From Methylophilaceae bacterium (GTDB lineage Bacteria; Pseudomonadota; Gammaproteobacteria; Burkholderiales; Methylophilaceae): DNA of 64,000 bases. The notes beneath the pieces are model-generated. The model had not been told where the DNA came from. It saw only the letters and a list, made by a program, of their open reading frames with translations, and searched no databases. This document shows positions 43,310 through 54,990 of the stretch, one piece after another. Numbering within the stretch: position 1 is the first letter of the stretch; the number at the start of each line of letters is the position of its first letter. Made by a program: the position numbers and the translations under genes. The stretch lies in NCBI GenBank assembly GCA_905339275.1, contig CAJPFK010000001.1:1054001-1118000 (forward strand), in the 5' to 3' direction.

Positions 43310-43996
43310 ATGAATCGATCGAGCATCATCAACCTGTTGCCCAGATTTCATCTGTTCAGCGAATTAAATGAAGACCAACTTGCTTTTGTCGCAAAAGAAA
43401 CACAAGCATTCTCGGCAGCGCGCGGTGATATTTTGTTCAATCGCGGCGATACTGCACATGGCCTGTTCATGCTGGTGTCCGGCCAGGTAAAACTGGCTGT
43501 AAACTCTTCACAAGGAACAGAAAAGGTCATCGGTATTATCAGTCCAAGGGAAAGCTTTGGTGAGGCAATCATTTTTCTCGACCAGGCCTTTTTTCCGATC
43601 TACGCGCAAGCGACGATGGATTCTCATTTGCTGCTGGTCCCGAAACAGGTGATTTTCAGCCTCCTTGAACGGGATACCACCGTTTCCCGCAAAATGCTGG
43701 CAGGCTTGTCGATGCGAAATCGCCAACTGGTCCAGGATATCGAGTCAGTCGCCCTGCTCACCTGCACCCAGCGTCTGATAGGCTATTTGCTGCAGATCAG
43801 TTCCGGTGCAACCGGTTCGAGCCATGTTACCCTGCCAGCCAGTAAAACTACGATTGCATCATTGCTCAATCTTACGCCAGAAACGCTCTCGCGCACCATG
43901 TTGAAGCTGCAGCAACAGGGGTTGATCGAAGTGCACGGCAAGGAAATCACAATTACCGATATCGCCGGGCTGCGAGAATACGGGTGTAATTTCTAG
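43310..43996 (+). CDS. dnr: Crp/Fnr family regulator, DNR-like
   Basis: A 228-residue regulator with a cyclic-nucleotide-fold sensor (GDILFNRGDTAHGLFMLVSG), a dimerisation helix and a C-terminal HTH (IASLLNLTPETLSRTMLKLQ). The recognition helix E-T-L-S-R is the FNR type, predicting TTGAT/C-N4-A/GTCAA sites, which occur four times nearby. There are no N-terminal FNR-type Cys clusters, so oxygen is not sensed through 4Fe-4S. DNR proteins sense NO through haem (established). Its location at the head of the denitrification island supports this. Confidence 0.88.
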   Translation: MNRSSIINLLPRFHLFSELNEDQLAFVAKETQAFSAARGDILFNRGDTAHGLFMLVSGQVKLAVNSSQGTEKVIGIISPRESFGEAIIFLDQAFFPIYAQATMDSHLLLVPKQVIFSLLERDTTVSRKMLAGLSMRNRQLVQDIESVALLTCTQRLIGYLLQISSGATGSSHVTLPASKTTIASLLNLTPETLSRTMLKLQQQGLIEVHGKEITITDIAGLREYGCNF

Positions 43997-44057
43997 AAAT
44001 CCACCCTGCGACCTTCGCATATTCTATCCGGGCGTCTGGCGACAAAATCCTCGAACC

Positions 44058-44071
44058 TTGACCTGAGTCAA
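44058..44071. promoter_or_regulatory. FNR/DNR box TTGACCTGAGTCAA
   Basis: A perfect 5-bp inverted repeat with 4-bp spacer, extended to CCTTGACCTGAGTCAAGG (44056-44073). It lies 90 bp before the hemerythrin-like gene. An activator at -41.5 would place transcription start near 44,106. Confidence 0.85.
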
Positions 44072-44160
44072 GGAAAAAATCCGCCCTCCATTTAGACTGG
44101 CACCCATTCACATTGGCGATACCTCTAGTTCAGAAGCAGGAGGTCCTGGTCGGATCAATC

Positions 44161-44679
44161 ATGAGCATTCCCAAACATAGACTTACGGAACAGACCAGCC
44201 TGGTTGATCTAATCGCAATCATCGAGCAGTCGCATCATATTTTCACGCGCACGGAAATGAGTCGTATCGCGGCCATGCTCGATGATGAAGAGCTTGCCAC
44301 GCTGTCTTTTTCGCATGAAATCAGGGATTGCTTCGAACAACTGCGAAAAGACATGGAAATGCACCTGTTAAAAGAAGAACATATCCTGTTCCCTTATATT
44401 GCCGATTTGGAACGCAATCCGGCGCTGTCCCAATACTCGCGTTTCGGCAGCATCAGGCACCCGATCCGTAAGATGCGGCTTGAACACATTGCCGTATATG
44501 GCCTCCTGGAAAAACTGCGTGAGCTGACGATGCAATATTGCCCAACGCCCGGCAGCCACCCGAAAGTCTTTCTGCTCTATGCGGCTCTGGCCGGGCTCGA
44601 TGGCAATCTGATACAGCACATGCACCTGGAAGACAGGGTACTGTTTCCGCGTGCATTGCAATTGGGCAGGCAATCCTGA
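44161..44679 (+). CDS. hemerythrin-like protein, RIC/YtfE C-terminal type
   Basis: A 172-residue four-helix protein with hemerythrin-type iron ligands: QSHHIFTR, DMEMHLLKEEHILFPYI, MRLEHIAVY and LIQHMHLEDRVLFPRAL. The last block closely follows YtfE/ScdA, which repair iron centres damaged by NO. The N-terminal ScdA domain with its Cys pair is missing, so it is a short form, sometimes called DnrN-like. An FNR/DNR box upstream ties it to nitrosative stress. Confidence 0.85.
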   Translation: MSIPKHRLTEQTSLVDLIAIIEQSHHIFTRTEMSRIAAMLDDEELATLSFSHEIRDCFEQLRKDMEMHLLKEEHILFPYIADLERNPALSQYSRFGSIRHPIRKMRLEHIAVYGLLEKLRELTMQYCPTPGSHPKVFLLYAALAGLDGNLIQHMHLEDRVLFPRALQLGRQS

Positions 44680-44795
44680 ACTAACTTGCACCAAGCTCCA
44701 TCGAGCATGAGAATCCGCCGGAGCTTGCCCTGTTCGCCCCGTTTGCTTTGACGCCAGATAACGCCAACCATCAATTCTAACCAGGAGAGTTCGCC

Positions 44796-45338
44796 ATGTT
44801 TTTTACCATCCGTATGCTGTTTGTCGTCGTTGCATTGGCGTTCAGTGGAGCATCCTTCGGCGACGGGAAAGTTGCCGATCCGGCGAGGTACGTCACCCAG
44901 AGCATCACCGTATCCGGTGCCGTCGAGCATGCGCTGATCTTGAGTGTCGACGACCTGCGCCAGTTTCCGCAACATCAGGTGGGCGAGGTATCGCTGGTGT
45001 GCCAGTCCGGGGCCAACGTCGGCAAGTTGGAAAATTTCAAGGGCGTGCGCCTGCGCGATATCCTGGAGAGAGCGGTGGTCAAGATCGCCGGCCATAATGA
45101 TGTGAAAAAGATGGTTATCATCGCCAGCGCCAGCGACGGCTACAAAGTCGTGTTCTCATGGAGCGAGGTGTTCAACTCACCCATCGGCGAGAGCGTTATG
45201 GTGTTTTTTGAAAAAGACGGCTTGCCGCTTGCCGATGACGAAGGCCGTATCGCAATGGTGTCGGCCAAGGATATCCGCACGGGCCCGCGCCATGTGAAGT
45301 GGCTGCAAGATCTCGAGGTCAGGAAGATTGTCGAATGA
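44796..45338 (+). CDS. exported molybdopterin-oxidoreductase-fold (sulfite-oxidase-like) protein
   Basis: A 180-residue protein with an N-terminal signal peptide (MLFVVVALAFSGASFGDG). The body resembles the sulfite-oxidase-type molybdopterin domain: ITVSGAVEHALILSVDDL, VSLVCQSGANVG with a candidate Mo-ligand Cys, FKGVRLRDILERA and HVKWLQDLEVRKI. It is about half the size of MsrP. It faces norD in convergent orientation, and such genes are frequent beside nor clusters. AACCAGGAGAG upstream sets the start. Confidence 0.8.
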   Translation: MFFTIRMLFVVVALAFSGASFGDGKVADPARYVTQSITVSGAVEHALILSVDDLRQFPQHQVGEVSLVCQSGANVGKLENFKGVRLRDILERAVVKIAGHNDVKKMVIIASASDGYKVVFSWSEVFNSPIGESVMVFFEKDGLPLADDEGRIAMVSAKDIRTGPRHVKWLQDLEVRKIVE

Positions 45339-45351
45339 GCACGCTTTTCAC

Positions 45352-47190
45352 CTACCTTGTCATCTGCGCATACAGCAGCGGCAATTCCCGCGGTAGATCT
45401 TCCGGCTTACGAATAACAGCATAGCCGCCGATGCCGAACAGGTGCGACAGATAATCATTGGCTTCGCGGTCTATGGTTACACAGAACGGGCGCAATCCCA
45501 GCTTGCGGGCCTCCATCAGCGCCATGCGCGTATCTTCAATGCCGTAGCGGCCTTCATACTGGTCCAGATCGTTCGGTTTGCCGTCGGTGAGCAGTAACAA
45601 TAGCTTCTGCTGGTTATTCTGTGTCGATATCAAAGTGCTGGCGTGGCGGATTGCTGCTCCCATCCGCGTGTAATAGCCTGGCTTGATTGCAGAGATTCGG
45701 CCGCGAACCATACTGTTGTAGTGTTCATCAAAGTTTTTAAGATGATGAAAGCGTACATTGCCTCGCTTCAGGGAAGAAAATCCGTATAGGGCGAAGCGGT
45801 CGCCCGTTGCAGATAGCGCCTCGGAGAACAGGAACAGGCTGTCACGGATGACATCGATCACGCGTGCGTGATCGGAGGCATAGGTGTCGGTAGATAATGA
45901 CAAGTCGGCCAGCAACAGGCAGGCCAGATCTCGCTGGCGGCTGACCTGGGTACGATACAGTCCTCGCCGGGGCACTGGCCCGCCGGCCACACGGTCGGCT
46001 TCCTGCTGCACCCACTGGTCGAGGTCGAGTTCCTCGCCGTCCTGCTGTGCCTTTAGCCAGGTACGCACCGGCACGAGCGCCTGGAACTGGCTGCGCAGGC
46101 GTCGCGCGGTGTTGCGCAGATGTTCCGGCAATTCGCATGCATCGGCCTGCTTCGCCAGAAACTCCTGCAGGCGGCAATAGTCCGGCTGCAATACCTGTTT
46201 CCTGTAGTCCCATTCCGGCAGCGGGATGCCTTCGCCCAGTGCCGTGCCGTCTTCACCGGCGGATGGCAGGTCGAGATCGAAGCGTAGCCGGGCCGCGCTG
46301 GTCTTGCCGTCTCGCGCCACAGTCAATTTGTCCATGTCCTCAGCGGCGAGCCTGGCGCTCTCAGTGTCATCGTCGTCATCCTGCGGGCGATTGAGCTTGA
46401 TGTATTCGCTCCACGAGAACAGGCTCTCGGCGCGGAACATCATCAGGAAGCCGTCCTTGCCGTCGGGCATTTCGGTGCGTTCAGCCAGGTGTTTGCGGCG
46501 GCTTTGCGTGGTTTCGCCCTGCTTCGACTGTTCGCGCTCCGGGGTATCGTTCCCTGCAGCAGTCTTGCCTGCCGCACCGGCCGGCGGTGCAGGATGCGGC
46601 CACAGCGGGACTGGCTGGAATGCGCGGCGTGCAGGCGGCAGCATGTCCACGCTGCCCGGATATTGCAATGCCTGGCGGATGGCGCATTCCTGTGCGGCCT
46701 CTTCCGCTGATAGCTGTTCAGGCGCCAGCCTCAGCGGCAGCAGCGCATCGACCAGTCGCCGGTAGCGCACGGCAAGGCCGGGCAGGCGCTCCAGCGTGGC
46801 CTGCGTCGCGCGCTGGTTGCGCACGATCCAGGGTAGCTTGTCATCTGCATCAGCCGCAGAAAGCGCCACCAGCCACAGGTAGAGATCGCGGTTGAGACTG
46901 CGTTCGGGAAACAGGTCGATGCGTTCGGGAAGGCGCAGGGTTTCATTGTCGCGCCAGGCCAGTTCGACCTTCTCGCCGCTACCGGCAATGCGCTCCATCC
47001 AGCGCCGGCGCGCGCCATGCCGGATGGCGGGTGCCGCCGACAGGCCGAGTCCGGCGTCGCCACCCAGCGCGCGAAAAAAAATGGCGGCAGTCTTGCTGAT
47101 TTCATCCAGCCGGATTCCGGCGTCCGCGTGTCTCTGGTTGGCAGCGCGCATCACCAGTTTATGCCATAGGCCTCCTACGTATTCTTCCAT
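45352..47190 (-). CDS. norD: NorD, von Willebrand A domain protein for nitric oxide reductase activation
   Basis: A 612-residue cytosolic protein. The C-terminal VWA domain has the MIDAS motif LLADLSLSTD and LLLLTDGKPND. A charged, low-complexity middle section (about 215-300) links to the N-terminal part. NorD works with the AAA ATPase NorQ to mature the NorBC complex (established for NorQ/NorD pairs). It is the last gene of the leftward norCBEFQD order. Confidence 0.93.
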   Translation of the reverse strand: MEEYVGGLWHKLVMRAANQRHADAGIRLDEISKTAAIFFRALGGDAGLGLSAAPAIRHGARRRWMERIAGSGEKVELAWRDNETLRLPERIDLFPERSLNRDLYLWLVALSAADADDKLPWIVRNQRATQATLERLPGLAVRYRRLVDALLPLRLAPEQLSAEEAAQECAIRQALQYPGSVDMLPPARRAFQPVPLWPHPAPPAGAAGKTAAGNDTPEREQSKQGETTQSRRKHLAERTEMPDGKDGFLMMFRAESLFSWSEYIKLNRPQDDDDDTESARLAAEDMDKLTVARDGKTSAARLRFDLDLPSAGEDGTALGEGIPLPEWDYRKQVLQPDYCRLQEFLAKQADACELPEHLRNTARRLRSQFQALVPVRTWLKAQQDGEELDLDQWVQQEADRVAGGPVPRRGLYRTQVSRQRDLACLLLADLSLSTDTYASDHARVIDVIRDSLFLFSEALSATGDRFALYGFSSLKRGNVRFHHLKNFDEHYNSMVRGRISAIKPGYYTRMGAAIRHASTLISTQNNQQKLLLLLTDGKPNDLDQYEGRYGIEDTRMALMEARKLGLRPFCVTIDREANDYLSHLFGIGGYAVIRKPEDLPRELPLLYAQMTR

Positions 47191-47296
47191 CTATGCCCTT
47201 TTGATTCCAATACTGAAGTTCAGTGCCGGCACAAATGCCAGGTTAGCGAGGTGGAGATGCCTGACTGCAATAGCCATGCGTAGAAGAAGACTGCTG

Positions 47297-48118
47297 TCAT
47301 CTGCCGAACGTGGCATCAATCACCTCGATGAGTGCGCTGGCGGTATCGGCGTCATCGGTGAGCGTTTCCACCAGGGCGGCGCGACAGGCCAGGGAAGGTT
47401 CACAACCATCCCGGATCAGCGTCGCGGCGTAGACCAGCAGACGGGTGCTGGCGCCCTCTTCCAGATCGTGATCGCGCAGCACGCGAAAAGCGCCGGCAAT
47501 CGACACCAGGCGTTTTGCCGTCATCGTGTCGATACCGGTTTCACCTATCAGGATCGCTTCCTCCTGCGCCGGAGCGGGAAAATCGAACGCAAGCGATACG
47601 AATCTCTGGCGCGTGGATGGTTTCATGCCTTTGAGGAAGTTCTGATAACCGGGGTTGTATGACACTATCAGCATGAAGGGCGGCGGCGCCTCAAGCAATT
47701 CACCGGTGCGGTCGATCGGCAGGACGCGGCGGTCGTCAGCCAGCGGGTGCAGGACCACGGTGGTGTCCTTGCGTGCTTCGACCACCTCGTCCAAGTAACA
47801 GATGCCACCCTCACGCACTGCACGCGTCAACGGGCCGTCGCTCCATATTGTCTTGCCATCCCCTATCAGGTGGCGGCCAACCAGGTCCGCGGCAGTGAGA
47901 TCGTCGTGGCAAGCCACGGTATACAGCGGCAGGTTGAGCCGCGCAGCCATGTGCGAAACGAAACGTGTCTTACCGCAACCGGTGGGGCCCTTTATCAGCA
48001 GGGGCAAGCGATTCCGCCATGCGCGCTCAAACAGCTCGACTTCGCTGCCCTGCGGCCTGTAGAACGGAATCGCATCTTCCACCTGCTTGATGTCCTGCAA
48101 TACATTAAACGCCTTCAT
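47297..48118 (-). CDS. norQ: NorQ, MoxR-type AAA+ ATPase
   Basis: A 273-residue ATPase with Walker A KGPTGCGKTRF, Walker B CYLDEVVEARKD, and sensor region IVSYNPGYQNFLKGMKPSTRQRF (given as VSYNPGYQNFLKGMK). It is the chaperone partner of NorD for iron insertion in nitric oxide reductase. A 106-bp gap to norD holds no other gene. Confidence 0.95.
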   Translation of the reverse strand: MKAFNVLQDIKQVEDAIPFYRPQGSEVELFERAWRNRLPLLIKGPTGCGKTRFVSHMAARLNLPLYTVACHDDLTAADLVGRHLIGDGKTIWSDGPLTRAVREGGICYLDEVVEARKDTTVVLHPLADDRRVLPIDRTGELLEAPPPFMLIVSYNPGYQNFLKGMKPSTRQRFVSLAFDFPAPAQEEAILIGETGIDTMTAKRLVSIAGAFRVLRDHDLEEGASTRLLVYAATLIRDGCEPSLACRAALVETLTDDADTASALIEVIDATFGR

Positions 48119-48140
48119 GGCATCCTCCGGAAATATGCCG

Positions 48141-48413
48141 CTAATCGAGACTCATCAGGTAGGCCACTGCGATCATCCCCCCGACGATAATAAAATAGAA
48201 CAATACGAGCGCGCGCCACCAGAAAGCGGCCTGCCGCAAGCCCATGAAATAGTTGGCTACCATCTGGCCCTTGACGATGGCGATGAGCAACAGCCCCAGC
48301 ATTACCGCCTGCCCGGCCATGCCCGCATCGCCAATGCTGAAAGTGAGCAACGTCAACGCTATCAGGATCAGCCAGACGACCGTGTAAAACGTATTGGATT
48401 GTTGGTTATGCAT
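48141..48413 (-). CDS. norF: cytochrome c oxidase subunit IV-like protein (NorF-type)
   Basis: A 90-residue protein with three membrane segments (FYTVVWLILIALTLLTFSI, AVMLGLLLIAIVKGQMVANY, WWRALVLFYFIIVGGMIAVA), of the prokaryotic COX4 family. Such a gene beside norE is called norF and supports reductase activity. ATG 48413 is preferred: GAGG lies 5 nt upstream, overlapping the norE stop. ATG 48434 is possible. Confidence 0.82.
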   Translation of the reverse strand: MHNQQSNTFYTVVWLILIALTLLTFSIGDAGMAGQAVMLGLLLIAIVKGQMVANYFMGLRQAAFWWRALVLFYFIIVGGMIAVAYLMSLD

Positions 48414-48420
48414 GACGGCC

Positions 48421-49038
48421 TCAGCGGATGACATATACCAGCGGGAAAAGGATGATCCACAGCAGGTCTACCATATGCCAGAAGGAAGCGCCGGTTTCTA
48501 CGCCGGTATGATCCTGCCGGCTGTAGCCACCGCGTCGGGCTTTAGCAATTACGCAAGCGAGAATGATCATGCCCATCAATACGTGCATGAAATGAAAGAA
48601 CGTCAACGCAAGATAGAACATGTAAAACGCGTTGGTGCTGAGTGTGATGCCGGCCACAAACTTATCGTGGAACTCCACCATCTTGATGGCGACAAACACC
48701 CCACCCAGCGAGAATGCGCCGCTCAACCACCAGGCGCATTGTTCCGATAGGCCGCGCTTGATTGCAGAAACCGCACGTACAACGAAATAGCTGCTGGTGA
48801 TCAGCACCAGCGTATTGATGGCCCCGGCCGTCTGGCTCAGGGTCGCCTGCGACTCGTTGAACAACTCCACGTTGCCGGCCCGAGTGAAAGCATAAGCGAT
48901 GAACAATGCGCCGAACGCCAGCATCTCGGCAAAAATGAATATCCAGATGGCAAGATCGCCAGGCAGATTGCCGGCCTCCTGGTCAAGGCGCGCATCTGCG
49001 GCCTTGAAAGGCCCTGCCACGGTAATTTGAGAGTTCAT
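48421..49038 (-). CDS. norE: NorE, cytochrome c oxidase subunit III family
   Basis: A 205-residue protein with five to six membrane segments and subunit III signatures (DLAIWIFIFAEMLAFGALFI, FHFMHVLMGMIILA, SFWHMVDLLWIILFPLVY). NorE is an accessory protein of cNOR. It lies after a terminator that follows norB, so it is likely expressed by partial readthrough. Confidence 0.93.
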   Translation of the reverse strand: MNSQITVAGPFKAADARLDQEAGNLPGDLAIWIFIFAEMLAFGALFIAYAFTRAGNVELFNESQATLSQTAGAINTLVLITSSYFVVRAVSAIKRGLSEQCAWWLSGAFSLGGVFVAIKMVEFHDKFVAGITLSTNAFYMFYLALTFFHFMHVLMGMIILACVIAKARRGGYSRQDHTGVETGASFWHMVDLLWIILFPLVYVIR

Positions 49039-49058
49039 GTTGCACCTTTGCCCTGAAT

Positions 49059-49089
49059 AAAAAAAGGGAGAGACATGACCGCCTCTCCC
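49059..49089 (-). terminator. leftward terminator between norB and norE
   Basis: On the minus strand, GGGAGAG pairs with CTCTCCC across a 10-nt loop and a run of seven T follows (A run at 49059-49065 on the plus strand). It would give more norCB mRNA than norEFQD mRNA. Confidence 0.8.
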
Positions 49090-49111
49090 AAGAGGGGTAG
49101 CTGTTGTTTGC

Positions 49112-50515
<1,404 letters not shown>

Positions 50516-50941
50516 TTAGCCTTCGATGTTCGGCGGCCATTTACTGGTATTGATTTCCGATGCGTACTTCAGAAACGCGACGAGATCGTCCAGCTCTGCT
50601 TCAGACAGGTGAAATTGCGGCATCTGCCGGCGGCCTGGCGCACCGGTCGGCTGCATCTTGATCCATGCCTTTATGAATTCAGGCCCGCGCCGCGTGTAGA
50701 CATTGCCCAGTTCCGGGGCGAAGTAAGCCCCCTCGCCCATCAAGGTATGGCAACCAATACAGTTGTTGGTCTCCCATATTTTCTTGCCGCGTTCGACCGA
50801 AGGCGTGAGATTCTGGCTATTGTCCCGTTTTGGCAATGCATACGTGGTATCCACCGTCAGCGCAATGAACAGCAGGAAAAAGAACACCGACCCCCCGTAA
50901 AAGATATTTCGTGCCATCGACTTTGTGAATGTAGTGCTCAT
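50516..50941 (-). CDS. norC: nitric oxide reductase cytochrome c subunit NorC
   Basis: A 141-residue membrane-anchored cytochrome. The N-terminal helix NIFYGGSVFFFLLFIALTVD is followed by the haem motif CIGCH and a Met-containing C-terminal part. It passes electrons to NorB. The start MSTTFTKSM is set by a strong GGAGGAGGG about 8 nt upstream. First gene of the leftward nor operon. Confidence 0.96.
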   Translation of the reverse strand: MSTTFTKSMARNIFYGGSVFFFLLFIALTVDTTYALPKRDNSQNLTPSVERGKKIWETNNCIGCHTLMGEGAYFAPELGNVYTRRGPEFIKAWIKMQPTGAPGRRQMPQFHLSEAELDDLVAFLKYASEINTSKWPPNIEG

Positions 50942-51328
50942 TACAACCCTCCTCCCTCTAAATATTTTGTGGCGAGGCCCGGGCTGAAGTGGTGCGGGCA
51001 AATCGTCGCATGCTTCAATCCAGGCTCCCTGTTTTCTTGTGCAAAGTTAATGAAATAGTGCATGTTAATTACTTATCCACTTGATTAATAATATATTTAA
51101 AAAAGACAATTAAAAGATTTATTATTTATGAACCTTAAATTTAGCATAGCGTGAAAATATAATCAATATTTTATATACATCTTATATTATTCTGTTGTTC
51201 AGGGCTCTTTTCAGTGACGATTCGCTAACCTTGTTGTCAATAACTGGAGCTTGGGGAAACAGGTTGATCCTGTCCTGCATGAGGGTCTTTGGCGCTCGGG
51301 CCGAAAACTACATCATTTGAAACTGATG
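50942..51328. other. AT-rich norC upstream region, no gene seen
   Basis: About 390 bases without a supported gene. The part 51,050-51,190 is very AT-rich and is the likely leftward norCB promoter region. No complete FNR/DNR box is present; only an isolated TTGAT half-site (51081-51085) and a poor TTGTG-N4-GTTAA-like match near 51,036 can be seen. Confidence 0.5.
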
Positions 51329-51363
51329 GACGCAGGCGGCTCATGTACCGCTCCGCCTGCGTC
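51329..51363. other. 11-bp perfect hairpin between nirM and norC
   Basis: GACGCAGGCGG (51329-51339) pairs perfectly with CCGCCTGCGTC (51353-51363) around a 13-nt loop. It is independent of the nirM terminator next to it and has no T run. It could be part of a small RNA or a second, protein-assisted terminator. Confidence 0.5.
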
Positions 51364-51378
51364 AACCAGGCCAAAGTT

Positions 51379-51444
51379 AAAAAAAGCTGCCGTCCTCCCC
51401 TGCATCAGTGTGGACAGCCTTTGCAGGGGAACTCGGGCGGCAGC
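51379..51444 (-). terminator. leftward terminator after nirM
   Basis: On the minus strand, GCTGCCG and TTCCCCTGCA pair with TGCAGGGGA and CGGCAGC, followed by a run of seven T (A run near 51379-51385 on the plus strand). It begins directly after the nirM stop. Confidence 0.85.
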
Positions 51445-51759
51445 CTATAAGGAAAGTATCCACTCCACCACCGATTTAAACTCGTCGTCGGTCAGTTTGC
51501 CCTCGTTGGAGGGCATCGGCATGGGCCCCCAGGCACCGCTGCCCCCATCTCTGACCTTCTTGATCATTGCGGTCTCCATGCTCTTGCCCTTGTATTTGGC
51601 GGAAACTTCCTTGAACGACGGGCCGAGAATCTTCTTGTCCGTACTGTGGCAGGCGATACACCCGGCTTTTTGCAGCAATGGAGCGACATCTTTCGCATTC
51701 GCCACGGGAGTGGCGATGAGAAAAGCACCGGTCAGCAATATGGCGAGTAAAGTTTTCAT
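51445..51759 (-). CDS. nirM: cytochrome c-551/c8-type electron donor (NirM-like)
   Basis: A 104-residue periplasmic monohaem cytochrome: signal peptide (MKTLLAILLTGAFLIATPVA, cleavage near VANA), haem motif CIACH with GPSFKEVSAKYKGK and axial-Met region WGPMPMPSNEGKLTDDE. It donates electrons to NirS. The start is fixed by AAGGAGAAGC upstream. It lies 13 bp after nirS in the same operon. Confidence 0.92.
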   Translation of the reverse strand: MKTLLAILLTGAFLIATPVANAKDVAPLLQKAGCIACHSTDKKILGPSFKEVSAKYKGKSMETAMIKKVRDGGSGAWGPMPMPSNEGKLTDDEFKSVVEWILSL

Positions 51760-51772
51760 GTTTTGCTTCTCC

Positions 51773-53515
<1,743 letters not shown>

Positions 53516-53569
53516 TTATTTCTACTCATGAATCCGGAACCAGAATGAATTAATCCAAAATGAGATTCC

Positions 53570-53583
53570 TTGACCCGAGTCAA
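53570..53583. promoter_or_regulatory. FNR/DNR box TTGACCCGAGTCAA upstream of nirS
   Basis: A perfect palindrome with 4-bp spacer. Placed at -41.5 it predicts a leftward start near 53,535 with an AT-rich -10 region, so nirS is the likely target. It also lies between nirS and a rightward 36-codon frame. Confidence 0.88.
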
Positions 53584-53664
53584 GTTTTTGGATAACTCGC
53601 CGGCTCGATCGTGGACATGCCCGGCATTACCGGTCAAACCGGCGCGGCAAGGCAGGAGGGTGAT

Positions 53665-53775
53665 ATGCAAACAGATGCAGCCGAGTTGAGTAATGACATG
53701 CGAAGTCATTATCGTGATGGCGCACAAACCTGGTACGAAGTAATTGCAGCGGGTACGGGAACCGGCAAACAATGA
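53665..53775 (+). CDS. 36-aa small protein divergent from nirS
   Basis: A strong Shine-Dalgarno, GCAGGAGGG, ends 4 nt before the ATG. The frame reads MQTDAAELSNDMRSHYRDGA then QTWYEVIAAGTGTGKQ. There is no membrane segment or Cys. It lies alone in the 396-bp gap between nirS and the FmdE-like gene, near a shared FNR/DNR box. The ribosome site is the main support; I do not recognise the protein. The remaining 109 bp to the next gene holds nothing clear. Confidence 0.5.
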   Translation: MQTDAAELSNDMRSHYRDGAQTWYEVIAAGTGTGKQ

Positions 53776-53884
53776 AGTTGCCAGGATCAAGTATTGCCGG
53801 AAAGCCCGGCGGTTTCAGCTGGAAAGTTTGGAGAGCCGTTTCAAGACAGGCGCGGGTCGAGTTGCCGCTGTATGAATGCCCTGT

Positions 53885-54496
53885 CTAGTGGGAAGCGATG
53901 ACAGTAAATACCTGCGTATCCTCCGCGTGCTCCAGAAGCAGGCATCTGACCCTATCCTGCCATAACTGCCTGAATTCTGCGGCTTCTGCCTTACTGGCGC
54001 TGCCATCGCGGCATTTTGACAGCAACGCCAGGACACGTGGGGAGGCTGGTACCTGCTTCAGGTTCGCGGCAGCTTCCACTGTCCGGCCGGTATCGAGGCG
54101 CGTGAAACGAAGATCCAGGGGGATGTCGGTCGAGAAAAACAGCTTATCCCTCCGGTCGAAAGCGCCGGCAATGCCCTTGAAGCCGCCATCGCCTGCAGCC
54201 CCGGTCAGCAAGCCGGCCACGTTGGCGATTACGCCGGTGACGCCATCTCCGGGCCCCTTGCCGAGTTCCACGCGGATATTCCCGCGTTCAGGCAGATTTT
54301 CCGGGTACAACGCCCGCAGTGCCAACAGCGTCATCCAGTAGGCGGAAGCAACTGTCGGACACGAATGCCCGGTCAGTTTGACCGCATCGATATAGTGGTA
54401 TTCCAGGATTCCCTCATCTGCCGCACCAAGGAAATCAGCCAGGGGATCGACCAGGCGGATGCGGGGAACATCGTCGAAAAAATCGGGGTATTTCAT
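53885..54496 (-). CDS. FmdE-like protein
   Basis: A 203-residue soluble protein with the FmdE-domain start: YHYIDAVKLTGHSCPTVASAYW, giving the conserved His and Cys metal ligands, then NIRVELGKGPGDG and DLRFTRLDTGRTV. FmdE is named for formylmethanofuran dehydrogenase clusters but occurs widely as a metal-linked protein of unclear role. Here it overlaps nsrR by 4 bp, so it is co-expressed with the NO regulator. No formylmethanofuran genes are present. Confidence 0.8.
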   Translation of the reverse strand: MKYPDFFDDVPRIRLVDPLADFLGAADEGILEYHYIDAVKLTGHSCPTVASAYWMTLLALRALYPENLPERGNIRVELGKGPGDGVTGVIANVAGLLTGAAGDGGFKGIAGAFDRRDKLFFSTDIPLDLRFTRLDTGRTVEAAANLKQVPASPRVLALLSKCRDGSASKAEAAEFRQLWQDRVRCLLLEHAEDTQVFTVIASH

Positions 54497-54963
54497 CTGT
54501 GCAGTTCGGGCGCCAATTGAGCCCCGGTACTTCGTGGATGCATCAGGATGCGCGTCAGGGGCTGCTGGCGCTTGACCAGATCCGCCAGCGTATATTTTTC
54601 CAGTACTGCAAACAACGCAGCATGGGCTTCGCGCAATATCCCGACCAGGTTACAGGCAGGCTGGATGCAGCAGCTGCTTATGCCATCCGTGCATGCCAAC
54701 AAGCCGCCTTCTCCTTCTGTTTTACGCACCAGCTCCCCCAGGTTGATGGCCTCCGGTTCGCAGGCCAGGCGCATTCCGCCACCTTTGCCGCGTACGGTTT
54801 CTATATAGCCGTCCAATGCAAGATGGTGAACCACTTTCATAAGATGATTTTCGGAAATGTCATAAGCCTTGGCAATATCCGCAATGGTCACCAGTTTTTC
54901 ACGCTGCAGGCTTAGGTAAACAAGTACTCGCATGGAGTAGTCGGAATAGGTTGTCAGATGCAT
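54493..54963 (-). CDS. nsrR: Rrf2-family NO-sensing repressor NsrR
   Basis: A 156-residue winged-helix repressor (MHLTTYSDYSMRVLVYLSL, then IADIAKAYDISENHLMKVVH). The Fe-S ligands lie in ACTDGISSCCIQPACNL, a Cys-X6-Cys-X5-Cys arrangement plus one extra Cys, close to the NsrR motif. NO destroys the cluster and relieves repression (established). It is divergent from a DUF59 gene with palindromes in the shared promoter, suggesting autoregulation. Confidence 0.92.
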   Translation of the reverse strand: MHLTTYSDYSMRVLVYLSLQREKLVTIADIAKAYDISENHLMKVVHHLALDGYIETVRGKGGGMRLACEPEAINLGELVRKTEGEGGLLACTDGISSCCIQPACNLVGILREAHAALFAVLEKYTLADLVKRQQPLTRILMHPRSTGAQLAPELHR

Positions 54964-54990
54964 GGATGCGCCTTAATAGATGTATTAACA

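Noticed and set aside
43150..43332. Leftward 60-codon frame before the DNR-like gene
   Set aside because: It covers the promoter and an inverted repeat, and the product has no protein-like features.
44692..44727. Inverted repeat CAAGCTCC/GGAGCTTG after the hemerythrin gene as a terminator
   Set aside because: The loop is 20 nt and there is no T run, so it is too weak to call.
51036..51090. FNR/DNR box for norC
   Set aside because: Only an isolated TTGAT half-site and a poor TTGTG-N4-GTTAA match were found; neither has two good half-sites.
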